DNA from: Granulicella sp.
GTDB lineage: Bacteria > Acidobacteriota > Terriglobia > Terriglobales > Acidobacteriaceae
Assembly (NCBI GenBank): GCA_003133205.1
Contig: PKWK01000413.1
Location: 48,576-55,731, forward strand
Reading direction: 5' to 3'
DNA length: 7,156 nucleotides
The position numbers were made by a program, and so were the translations under genes. Under the pieces are notes generated by a model that was not told where the DNA came from, ran no database searches, and was given only the letters and a program-made list of their open reading frames with translations. Of this stretch, positions 1-6,715 are shown piece after piece. Position 1 is the first letter of the stretch. Each line of letters starts with the position of its first letter.

Positions 1-2
1 AG

Positions 3-86
3 GGATCCAAAGGCTCCCTGCGTGGAAAATTCAAACGCGCCGCATGGAATAATGACTTCCTCAACCGCCTCTTGACCCTCTTTTGA
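3..86 (+). CDS. 3' end of an upstream gene (partial, unidentified)
   Basis: An open frame enters from the left edge and runs 27 codons to a TGA at 84-86. The visible tail is basic then hydrophobic (GKFKRAAWNNDFLNRLLTLF) and ends in FLNRLLTLF, which is plausible for the C-terminus of a cytoplasmic protein, but I do not recognise the family. Stop-free length is too short to prove coding. Support is only the codon composition and the position directly upstream of a promoter-bearing intergenic region. It could also be chance. Confidence 0.35.
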   Translation, partial: GSKGSLRGKFKRAAWNNDFLNRLLTLF

Positions 87-120
87 AATGCGATTGCCCT
101 GCCCGTGGGGGTTCCTCAGC

Positions 121-149
121 TTGCATAAATAGACCAGCACGGGTACAAT
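121..149 (+). promoter_or_regulatory. sigma70-type promoter for the Kelch/Ig protein gene
   Basis: TTGCAT (121-126) and TACAAT (144-149) are separated by exactly 17 bp. Each hexamer is close to the consensus (TTGACA, TATAAT). Transcription would begin near 156, giving a leader of about 30 nt before the ATG at 187. A second TACAAT at 168-173 has no matching -35 at suitable spacing. Inferred from sequence only. Confidence 0.55.
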
Positions 150-186
150 TGCGCCGAACCGGCCCCATACAATTCGACGTGCCAGG

Positions 187-3100
187 ATGGAACCCATATT
201 GAGCATTATCCGTCACTCCGCAAAGTCGGCCTTCTGCACGATCAGCAGAATAGCCACGATCCTTTCACTCACTTTGTTCTGCTTCGTTCTTTCCCAGGCG
301 CAGAGTGTAAGTCCGGGCACGAGCGCATCCTACGGAAACACTTTCACATTCGACGCAGTCTCGAACATGGGCGCTCCAAGTCCATACGGATTTTCATGCG
401 GGGAAAACTTCGGTCAAACTTGCTATGGCGGCACACTACAGCCCAACGTTAACATAAGTTGGAAGCTTGATGGCTCGACAGTCGCTTCCTCAAGCGATCA
501 GGTGGACTACCAGGATTACGACTGTGCGGTGGATGATAGTGGCCACGCGATGTCCTGCTCCAATGCCTATGACGAGTCTACTTACAGCTCGCTCCTGACG
601 GTTGGGACACACACCGTCCAAGCTTCCATAAGCAGTAGCGATGATTCCTACGCGGCTTTCTCCACTACCTGGAATATTACAGTCACCGGGACAGGCCCCG
701 TACCCACCAGCACTGAAGTTTCCGCGTCCACTACTAGCGCATCCTATGGAACACCGGTTGCTATAACGGCGACGGTCACTTCATCGGGCGTACACACCCC
801 TACTGGTGCCGTAAACTTTTATGACGGTACAACCGTCATTGCTGGCGGAACCCTCTACGGCGGCGTCGCAAAGGCGTCTGTCAACAACCTTGCAGCGGGT
901 AGCCATACCATTAGTGCGAAATACTTTGGCGACGGTGACTCACTTCCGAACACTGGAAGCATGGCTTCGGCTATTACCACACTCACTGGGCCGCCACAAC
1001 TTTATCTGAAAGTTACACCTCAGATCACTACACCGGGGAACGCAACAACGGTTGATGCCCAACTCACGATCTCGAGCACGAGCATTCCGCAAGGATACGT
1101 TTCTTGTGTGTCCGGGAGCAGTACAAGCGGTCCTGTGGCAGTCGATAACTACGGCCGCGCGACCGCAGCATTTTCTTCTTTGCCTACGGGGAACAACACC
1201 ATCACGTGCTCCTTCACTAGTTCTGTCGATTCCGGTTACAACTCAGCGACGGCAAGCGCGGCCGTCGTCCCCAATGGATTCGCAACGACCGGCTCACTTA
1301 ACACGGCCCGAGGCGACGCCAGCATGACGCTACTCAGCACTGGTAAGGTTCTCGTGGCTGGCGGACGAGCTGCCGGACAATACATTAACAATCCGTTGTC
1401 GTCATCCGAGTTATTCGATCCGATTACGGCGACGTTCGCGGGTACGGCGAATCTCCTTAGCGCCCGCTACTATCACACCGCCACTCTCCTCCAAGACGGG
1501 ACTGTGTTGATCGCTGGGGGCGAGAACAGTAACAGCTATTTGAGTGCCGCCGAATTTTATGATCCGGAAACCTCAAGCTTCCATACAACTGGATCGTTAG
1601 GTGTCGCACGTTGTCATCACACAGCGACTCTGCTCAGTAACGGTAAGGTTCTGATCGCGGGCGGAAAAAATACCAACAACAATACAGTTGCGAGCGCGGA
1701 GTTGTACGATCCTCTTACTGGCCTGTTTTCTCCCACTGGGAGTATGCTGCACGCTCGGGCTGCCCATATGGCGGTTTCTTTGAGCGACGGTCGCGTTCTC
1801 ATTTCTGGGGGTGAGGACGACAGCACATCAGGGTTGAATACTGCAGAGATTTACGATCCGAATGCAGGAACATTTACCGCGACAGGCAATCTGATAAGTG
1901 GAAGAGAGCAGACCACCGCGATTCTTCTTTCCAATGGTAAAGTTCTCGTGGCCGGAGGAATGGCGGGTTCAACCTTTTCAGCACTTTCCTCCGCTGAAAC
2001 TTTCGATTCCGCTAGTGGTACTTTCTCTTCGACTGGCGGCATGCAAGCCACTCGTCGCCAACCGCTAGTAGTAGCTCTCAAGGATGGCACAGTACTGTTT
2101 GCAGGGGGAACAACTAACCAACTCAGCTCCGTGACAAGCGCCGAAATCTACACACCGGCCAACGGCACATTCGCTTCCGCTGGCTCATTATCTACAGGTC
2201 GTTTTCAGGGAAGCGCCGCTTTACTAAACGATTCCGAGGTCCTCATTGCAGGAGGAGAGACTAACCCAGAGCCAACCGCTGAAGCAGAGCTCTTTACCTA
2301 TCAATTGGATAGTGGGGCGCTCAAGCCAAAGTTCCAAGTTGTAGGAGTCACGTACGCACCCCCCGGATCTGGCAGTAAAGTCACTTATAGCTCCAACCTC
2401 ATGCTCACCGACACGTCTTCGATCGACAACACATTCACGAATGCAACGACGGTTGGTGTAAAGCTGACCGCCGACGGCGTTCTTGGTCCCTTCAAGGCCG
2501 GCTCAACGGCGACGTCCACCAGTGGATACAAGTACACTACGGACAGCGTGAACTCCCTAACGCTGACAAGAAGCCAAGGCAATTCATTGACAGTTGCAGG
2601 CCCTTTAAACTCCGGCATAGGAGTCGATCACGACTATGACCTCATTTATGTTTGGCTGAATCCCGTAGTGGATCTGAGTATTCCGAATATCAGCAACACT
2701 GTTCTCTGGACAGGATATAGTTACGATCAGGCAGATACCAATTCGATCGGAAACCCGGACATCATCGGAGTGCCGGTGCTGTGCTTCAAGAACCCTTACT
2801 TGTACCCCTCCTGCCAACAGTGGCAAGTTTTCTTCAAACGCTCATGGGATACCTCCGCAGTTGGCGGGCTCACACTCGCAGATTACGCAGCCATTTTGAC
2901 AGCTGACCCCTTCGTCCAGGATCCGAACTTCAACCCACAGTCAGATCCAACACAAAGGTTCACGGTCCAAACAGGGACGATCACCTACCCTGTTCCGGCT
3001 CCGGGTCAGGGATCTCAACAGACAACCTCCCAACTGAGCATCTCAGATGCAACCTCCACCACCAACACTTCTTCAAACGAATATAGCGTTGGCTTCGCCC

Positions 3101-3723
3101 TCGAAGCAAAAATTGGTTTTCAGTTTATCGCAAAGGTCTCCACAACCTTAGCCGCTTCGAATACCACAACTTGGAAGAACCAGTCTTCGAAAACCCAAGC
3201 AGCAACTTCGGGAACACAATCTACGTACACAATTACGACTCCTTCGGCTTCAGACAACTATACGGGGCCTGTAACCTTCAATGCTTGGTTAGATAACGTC
3301 TATCAGACGTTCATGTTCTTTTCACCTAATCGTAGCCAGGTCCCCGCAACTACAATTGGCACTAATTCGTCTAGCCTCTCGTTTGGCACCGTAACCGTTG
3401 GGCAAACATCCAGTAGCCAAACGATCACTGTGACGAACAATTCGACATCAAGCTTGTCTTTTGACCCGAATAAGGCCGCAGCAATCTCGTTCTCCCTATC
3501 CAGCTATATTCTTCAAAGCGACAGTTGCACAAGTGCTACCGTGCCGACGAACGGAACCTGCTCTGTCACTGTGGTCTTTGCACCAAATGCACTGGATGCT
3601 GCTTCAACCGGGCTCACCTCGCTTCCAGCGACGATGATCATCGCAGGAATCGAGTTGGCACCCGGAAGTACAAATGTGATGCGAACAGCGCAGGTTGCAC
3701 TTAGTGGGACTGCGTCGAGGTGA
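187..3723 (+). CDS. large secreted multidomain protein: Ig-like domains, seven Kelch-like repeats, choice-of-anchor D C-terminus
   Basis: 1178 residues. Residues 1-38 look like a Sec signal peptide: basic start, hydrophobic core at 22-35, likely cleavage at SQA|Q. Residues 40-172 are a Cys-containing beta-rich Ig-like stretch; 173-265 match the Big_3-type Ig-like pattern (PTGAVNFYDG, then AGSHTISAKYFGD); 269-363 are another Ig-like unit. Residues 365-710 hold seven repeats of 48-53 residues with the pattern TGSL..AR..HTATLL.NGKVLIAGG followed by SAE.YDP.TG.F, enough for a complete Kelch/galactose-oxidase-like propeller. Residues 711-1050 are of unassigned fold, Ser/Thr-rich from about 963. 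Residues 1053-1178 are an ASH/HYDIN-like choice-of-anchor D domain (SSLSFGTVTVGQTSSSQTIT, later CSVTVVFAP). No LPXTG or PEP-CTERM anchor is visible. The ATG at 187 is chosen because it gives the signal peptide and follows the promoter; the ribosome binding site is weak. Likely role: extracellular binding or adhesion. No catalytic residues were recognised. The stop overlaps the next gene. Confidence 0.93.
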   Translation: MEPILSIIRHSAKSAFCTISRIATILSLTLFCFVLSQAQSVSPGTSASYGNTFTFDAVSNMGAPSPYGFSCGENFGQTCYGGTLQPNVNISWKLDGSTVASSSDQVDYQDYDCAVDDSGHAMSCSNAYDESTYSSLLTVGTHTVQASISSSDDSYAAFSTTWNITVTGTGPVPTSTEVSASTTSASYGTPVAITATVTSSGVHTPTGAVNFYDGTTVIAGGTLYGGVAKASVNNLAAGSHTISAKYFGDGDSLPNTGSMASAITTLTGPPQLYLKVTPQITTPGNATTVDAQLTISSTSIPQGYVSCVSGSSTSGPVAVDNYGRATAAFSSLPTGNNTITCSFTSSVDSGYNSATASAAVVPNGFATTGSLNTARGDASMTLLSTGKVLVAGGRAAGQYINNPLSSSELFDPITATFAGTANLLSARYYHTATLLQDGTVLIAGGENSNSYLSAAEFYDPETSSFHTTGSLGVARCHHTATLLSNGKVLIAGGKNTNNNTVASAELYDPLTGLFSPTGSMLHARAAHMAVSLSDGRVLISGGEDDSTSGLNTAEIYDPNAGTFTATGNLISGREQTTAILLSNGKVLVAGGMAGSTFSALSSAETFDSASGTFSSTGGMQATRRQPLVVALKDGTVLFAGGTTNQLSSVTSAEIYTPANGTFASAGSLSTGRFQGSAALLNDSEVLIAGGETNPEPTAEAELFTYQLDSGALKPKFQVVGVTYAPPGSGSKVTYSSNLMLTDTSSIDNTFTNATTVGVKLTADGVLGPFKAGSTATSTSGYKYTTDSVNSLTLTRSQGNSLTVAGPLNSGIGVDHDYDLIYVWLNPVVDLSIPNISNTVLWTGYSYDQADTNSIGNPDIIGVPVLCFKNPYLYPSCQQWQVFFKRSWDTSAVGGLTLADYAAILTADPFVQDPNFNPQSDPTQRFTVQTGTITYPVPAPGQGSQQTTSQLSISDATSTTNTSSNEYSVGFALEAKIGFQFIAKVSTTLAASNTTTWKNQSSKTQAATSGTQSTYTITTPSASDNYTGPVTFNAWLDNVYQTFMFFSPNRSQVPATTIGTNSSSLSFGTVTVGQTSSSQTITVTNNSTSSLSFDPNKAAAISFSLSSYILQSDSCTSATVPTNGTCSVTVVFAPNALDAASTGLTSLPATMIIAGIELAPGSTNVMRTAQVALSGTASR
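1279..2316 (+). repeat. seven tandem Kelch-like protein repeats
   Basis: The encoded repeats are residues 365-417, 418-465, 466-514, 515-563, 564-613, 614-662 and 663-710. Each has the core (T/S)LL(S/Q)(N/D)G.VL(I/V)AGG, then SAE.YDP and an aromatic at the end. Repeat 5 has FDSASG and repeat 6 YTPANG in place of YDP.TG; repeat 7 is the most degenerate (NDSEVLIAGG, AELFTY). Seven units are a normal count for a closed beta-propeller. The DNA copies have diverged, so recent slippage is unlikely. Confidence 0.85.
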
Positions 3724-4934
3724 CCCTGGTGTCGGAAGTTGTTCTTACCAATTGCAAGGGATCCCACTGGCTCTTGAGCGCAGTGGGATCGATCGGCATC
3801 GCCCTAACAGCCGGAGGCTGTGGAAGCGGCGATGTTGTCCCAAATTTGAGTCCGCCCACAATCACGCAACAGCCATCCGACACCACATCTCCCCTTGGAT
3901 CAAAAGCGACTTTCGTTGTGACAGCGAACGGAAGCGGCAACTTGACTTATCAGTGGTACAGGAGTGGTCTTGCTATTCCGTCTTCTGCTTCGACGTCCTA
4001 TGTCGTTCCAGCTGTCAGTCCGGGTGACGATGGGGCGAACTTCTCCGTGCAGGTTTCAAATCGGTACGGCAGCGTTCTCAGTAGAACGGCGACCCTTGGC
4101 GTTGGGCCGCGGGCACCCGATCCTCTAGACCTACGCTTTCAGCAGGTAGACTCACCATCAACCTTCAACGGATACCATGGGAATGGCGGAGCCGCCGTCG
4201 GGAACTTGTTACCGTTAGGTGGCCTAAAGTTTCCCTACGCGATAGGGACTCCGCTCTCTGTTGGCCCAGGGTGTCAATACGGTGGAACAGTTCTCGATAT
4301 CTCCGACTGTGGGTGGGTGGATCAGACATTTGCACAGCCTGCTGGCACTGTTCGTATCGACACGAGTTACCAGAGTTATCGATTTTCCCAATGGCCAGCA
4401 ATTGCAACGCAGGTGTCTGATCTCCATAGCGTCATAACTGGATTGGATCTTGCGCCCGCATTTGATTCGTGCGCCATTGGTTGGGCCACGGCCGCTGATT
4501 CCAGCAATTATGATCTCCACATAGATGCCGTGACTCTTGCCGACGTCGGTTCCGCTATCGCACTGGACGCTGCGAACGGGAGAGTTACGACGGCGATCTC
4601 GTTCAATGGGGGGCAACTTTCTTATATTTCCTATGGCTGGAGTGGAGACAAGACAGGGGCCTACGAAGCGGCCGTCGCGTTCACTTCAAAACAGTCAGTG
4701 GCGAACGCTGCACAGTCCCTAGCCAAATCCGGATTTATTATCACGGCGGTAGGGGGTAATGATTTAGATGGTGTGCTACTCGTTGGCACGAGGGTTAAGG
4801 GGGATATCCTTGCAAGACCTATCATGATAATCCCCGGGGGATTGTCAGCGCAGCCGCTGTTAGATGGCGGATATGCGATAGTTGCTGTTGTGCAGGATAA
4901 GACAGGATTTATCGCTACTATCGGTGAACGTTAG
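3720..4934 (+). CDS. predicted lipoprotein with one Ig-like domain and an unassigned C-terminal domain
   Basis: 404 residues from a GTG whose first bases overlap the stop of the preceding gene (GTGA at 3720-3723), the arrangement typical of translational coupling. Residues 18-34 form a hydrophobic segment ending in LTAGGC, a lipobox with Cys34 as the acylation site, followed by GSGD; so a lipoprotein tethered to a membrane is likely. Residues about 46-126 are an I-set-like Ig domain (PTITQQP, LTYQWYRSGLAIPSSAST, FSVQVSNRYGSV, ATLGV) without the canonical disulfide. Residues about 130-404 are a mixed, probably beta-rich domain with SYISYGWSGDKTGAYEA and VGGNDLDGVLLVGTRVKGD blocks; I do not recognise the family. 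A later start (GTG at 3729 or TTG near 3774) would shorten the N-region without losing the lipobox. Probably co-expressed with the upstream secreted protein, perhaps as its membrane-bound partner (inference). Confidence 0.88.
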   Translation: MTLVSEVVLTNCKGSHWLLSAVGSIGIALTAGGCGSGDVVPNLSPPTITQQPSDTTSPLGSKATFVVTANGSGNLTYQWYRSGLAIPSSASTSYVVPAVSPGDDGANFSVQVSNRYGSVLSRTATLGVGPRAPDPLDLRFQQVDSPSTFNGYHGNGGAAVGNLLPLGGLKFPYAIGTPLSVGPGCQYGGTVLDISDCGWVDQTFAQPAGTVRIDTSYQSYRFSQWPAIATQVSDLHSVITGLDLAPAFDSCAIGWATAADSSNYDLHIDAVTLADVGSAIALDAANGRVTTAISFNGGQLSYISYGWSGDKTGAYEAAVAFTSKQSVANAAQSLAKSGFIITAVGGNDLDGVLLVGTRVKGDILARPIMIIPGGLSAQPLLDGGYAIVAVVQDKTGFIATIGER

Positions 4935-5098
4935 GTGTGTGCTGTCCTTTGCAATGAGTTCGCCACCGCTATTTCCTCCAAGCGTCGAGGCCTTGGCCGA
5001 GGCAAAAGTTAATATAGAAGGTGTGCCTCGCCAAAATTACGATCTGTCGCAAAATCAGGTAGGTGGAGGTATCGAGATAGCCAAACTCCTCCCCAGCA

Positions 5099-6010
5099 AT
5101 GGTGCTAGAGCCACGAAAAACGATGCCCCTTACAAAACCGGTATCCAATAAACGTCACGGCCATGGAACCGCGTTGACCCTTGTTTTACTGGCAACGAGC
5201 GTCCTCGCGCTGAATGCGCAAGGACAGTCAATCTCAGCCCAGTTCCAAGAACAGTCAACCGCACGCCAGTTCGAGGTAGCATCGATCCGGCCGTCCAAAC
5301 CCGGCAATCAATTAGCCATTCTCCGGCCCACTCTCGACGGAATCCGCGCAACCAACTGCACGCTCTTGATGCTTGCTGCCTATGCCTACGGCCCAACCGA
5401 GCCGCAGCTCGGAGATCATGGCTTCGCTGGAGCTCCCAGATGGGCCGACTCAGACCTGTTCGATTTGACGGCAAAGGTCAGTGACGCGGACGTGGCAATT
5501 CTGCGCAAACTTAACCCCGACCAACGCCAACAGGCGCTATCGCTCATGATGCGGAAGCTCTTGACAGATCGCTTTCAGCTCGCGGCGCACAAGGAATCCC
5601 GAGAAGTCCGGGCCTACGATCTCGTCGTCTCAAAAGCTGGGCCTAAGCTCCCGGAAGGCAAATCCGATGATCCCGCATTGCCTAACGGCACGCTACGTAT
5701 GACAACCGGCGAAATTACGGGAACGGGAGTTTCCATGGCGCGACTGGCAACGGCTCTCACAGCGCGGATACAACACCCTGTCAATGATGCAACCGGCTTA
5801 AACGGGACGTATAATTTCGCACTGAAATGGCAGCCGGAAGAAGAAAGAATTCCGGAAGGCAATCAATCTGTGCCATCGTCAACGGATGCAGCCTCGGGGC
5901 CATCCATCTTTACGGCGCTGCAGGAGCAGCTGGGCCTCAGGCTAGTGTCAAGAAAGGGCCATGCAGACATCATCATCATCGATCATGCGGCAAGGCCATC
6001 CGAAAACTAG
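5099..6010 (+). CDS. TIGR03435 family secreted protein
   Basis: 303 residues. After a basic N-terminus comes a hydrophobic stretch (residues 24-38, LTLVLLATSVLAL) with probable cleavage at LNA|Q, so export is likely. The domain starts with FEVASIRPSKPG (59-70), the hallmark opening of TIGR03435, followed by the block around LLMLAAYAYG, PRWADSDLFDLTAKV, LMMRKLLTDRFQLAAHKESR with YDLVVSKAGPKL, then a VSMARLATAL segment, VNDATGLNGTYNF.LKW, and the terminal ALQEQLGLRLVSRKG then DHAARPSEN. All family landmarks are present and length is normal, so the gene looks intact. Function is unknown for the family; it is highly paralogous in Acidobacteriota. ATG at 5123 is an equally possible start, since neither has a good Shine-Dalgarno and both keep the signal peptide. 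It stands 164 bp from the previous gene, so it may be transcribed separately. Confidence 0.93.
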   Translation: MVLEPRKTMPLTKPVSNKRHGHGTALTLVLLATSVLALNAQGQSISAQFQEQSTARQFEVASIRPSKPGNQLAILRPTLDGIRATNCTLLMLAAYAYGPTEPQLGDHGFAGAPRWADSDLFDLTAKVSDADVAILRKLNPDQRQQALSLMMRKLLTDRFQLAAHKESREVRAYDLVVSKAGPKLPEGKSDDPALPNGTLRMTTGEITGTGVSMARLATALTARIQHPVNDATGLNGTYNFALKWQPEEERIPEGNQSVPSSTDAASGPSIFTALQEQLGLRLVSRKGHADIIIIDHAARPSEN

Positions 6011-6173
6011 CTGTGCCTCAGCAAAATGCCAGCGGAGTTCAATCTGGGAGTTGATTCACTCGAGCAAACACTTAGCCCGCTTCCCTCTGGGGTCAAAAAG
6101 ATCGCTGTCCAGTCCTATCCCCGAATCGCTCTTCGCGGCCAACGCAATTACGCCAGTCTCTGCTCTCCTACCC

Positions 6174-6179
6174 GCATTG
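6174..6179. repeat. target-site duplication, left copy (GCATTG)
   Basis: GCATTG immediately left of the inverted-repeat element; an identical hexamer lies immediately right of it at 6521-6526. Exact abutment to matched ends at both sides argues against coincidence. Confidence 0.7.
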
Positions 6180-6229
6180 CTTCGGCGCTAAGGAAAAGTG
6201 ACCCGGGTATGCTCGCCAAAAATGACCCA
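6180..6229 (+). repeat. left terminal inverted repeat of the MITE-like element
   Basis: Pairs with 6471-6520 on the opposite strand. The best conserved blocks are GGCGCTA, GGAAAAGTGACCCG, TGCTCG and AATGACCCA. The last two blocks are spaced identically in both ends. Confidence 0.75.
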
Positions 6230-6371
6230 GCAGCTTGTTGCCGAGATCGTTGGCGTGGATGCTCTTCGCGATTGCAGGAGGAGCACCTGGCTGGATTTGG
6301 CGCGCGCCAAACAGTTTGCGAAGACACTTTTGGACGTCGTAAGGTTCTTTTCCGCCCCTCGCAGGGCATTA

Positions 6372-6428
6372 CATGCCTTTGGCATCGATGACGGAAGGGC
6401 AAACTCAGCACGCCTTCGGCGTGGATGA
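6372..6428 (+). repeat. pair of 20-bp imperfect direct repeats inside the MITE-like element
   Basis: 6372-6391 and 6409-6428 match at about 16 of 20 positions (pattern CAYGCCTTYGGCRTSGATGA), 37 bp apart. GGCGTGGATG occurs exactly at 6418-6427 and again at 6252-6261. These may be internal binding sites or remnants of a parent element; the significance is uncertain. Confidence 0.35.
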
Positions 6429-6470
6429 TACTTTGCGGGTTGCTGCCCTCCCCACCTCGTGTTCTCAGTG

Positions 6471-6520
6471 TGGGTCATTCTAAACGAGCACAAGCGGGTC
6501 ACTTTTCCCTAGCGCCAAAG
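6471..6520 (-). repeat. right terminal inverted repeat of the MITE-like element
   Basis: Reverse-complement partner of 6180-6229, with the same block order and no length difference between the two ends. It contains the TGA (6501-6499) at which the interrupted minus-strand frame now stops. Confidence 0.75.
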
Positions 6521-6526
6521 GCATTG
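6521..6526. repeat. target-site duplication, right copy (GCATTG)
   Basis: Identical to the hexamer at 6174-6179 and adjacent to the right inverted repeat. Keeping only one copy restores a continuous minus-strand frame across the insertion point. Confidence 0.7.
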
Positions 6527-6715
6527 TTCAAATCAACCATGTACGTTCCGAGGACGAAACTGGAGCCATCGAAAAGTGGTCACCATAAACATTGAAGTTC
6601 ATGCTCTCAAAACCGCCTCCGCTGCTTCCTGGCCAAAATAGTAAGGAGTCGCTCATCGGCACCCCGTCTTGAGTTGTCGTTACGGAACTGAAAACGATAC
6701 TGCCGTCCAAAGAGT

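Larger units (their letters stand above)
6180..6520. mobile_element. MITE-like nonautonomous element, 341 bp
   Basis: The two ends are imperfect inverted repeats about 50 bp long, matching at about 41 of 50 positions. The left end begins CTTCGGCGCTAAGGAAAAGT and the right end (minus strand) begins CTTTGGCGCTAGGGAAAAGT; both continue with GACCCG, a shared TGCTCG and a shared AATGACCCA. The hexamer GCATTG directly abuts both ends (6174-6179 and 6521-6526), as expected for a target-site duplication. The interior has open frames but nothing resembling a transposase, so a helper element would have to mobilise it. The repeated GTGACCC/ATGACCC motifs in each end recall the multiple transposase-binding repeats of IS21-family ends, but the tips do not start with TG, so family assignment is tentative. 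Confidence 0.75.

Noticed and set aside
1279..2316. Kelch repeats considered as a DNA-level tandem repeat or phase-variable tract
   Set aside because: The units are conserved in protein pattern but diverged in nucleotides, so slippage is unlikely.
1617..2826. Several minus-strand open frames antisense to the Kelch/Ig gene
   Set aside because: They are shadows of a long, strongly patterned coding sequence and have no domain or start signals of their own.
4993..5020. Possible promoter (TTGGCC and an AT-rich TTAATATAG) ahead of the TIGR03435 gene
   Set aside because: Spacing and hexamer matches are poor (no TATAAT-like box at 16-18 bp), so I cannot support it.
4954..5151. Open frame starting MSSPPLFPPSVEALAEAK in the gap before the TIGR03435 gene
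   Set aside because: It overlaps the start of a well-supported gene in another frame, has no ribosome binding site, and its composition resembles no family; most likely chance.
6011..6030. GCTG-TGCCT-CAGC hairpin after the TIGR03435 stop as a terminator
   Set aside because: The stem is only 4 bp and no T-run follows on the plus strand.
6026..6391. 121-codon plus-strand open frame downstream of the TIGR03435 gene
   Set aside because: It crosses the left boundary of the inserted element and is antisense to the more plausible interrupted frame; no recognisable domain.
6188..6502. 104-codon minus-strand open frame spanning most of the MITE-like element
   Set aside because: It runs through both inverted repeats, other frames over the same DNA are equally open, and it shows no transposase or other family motif.
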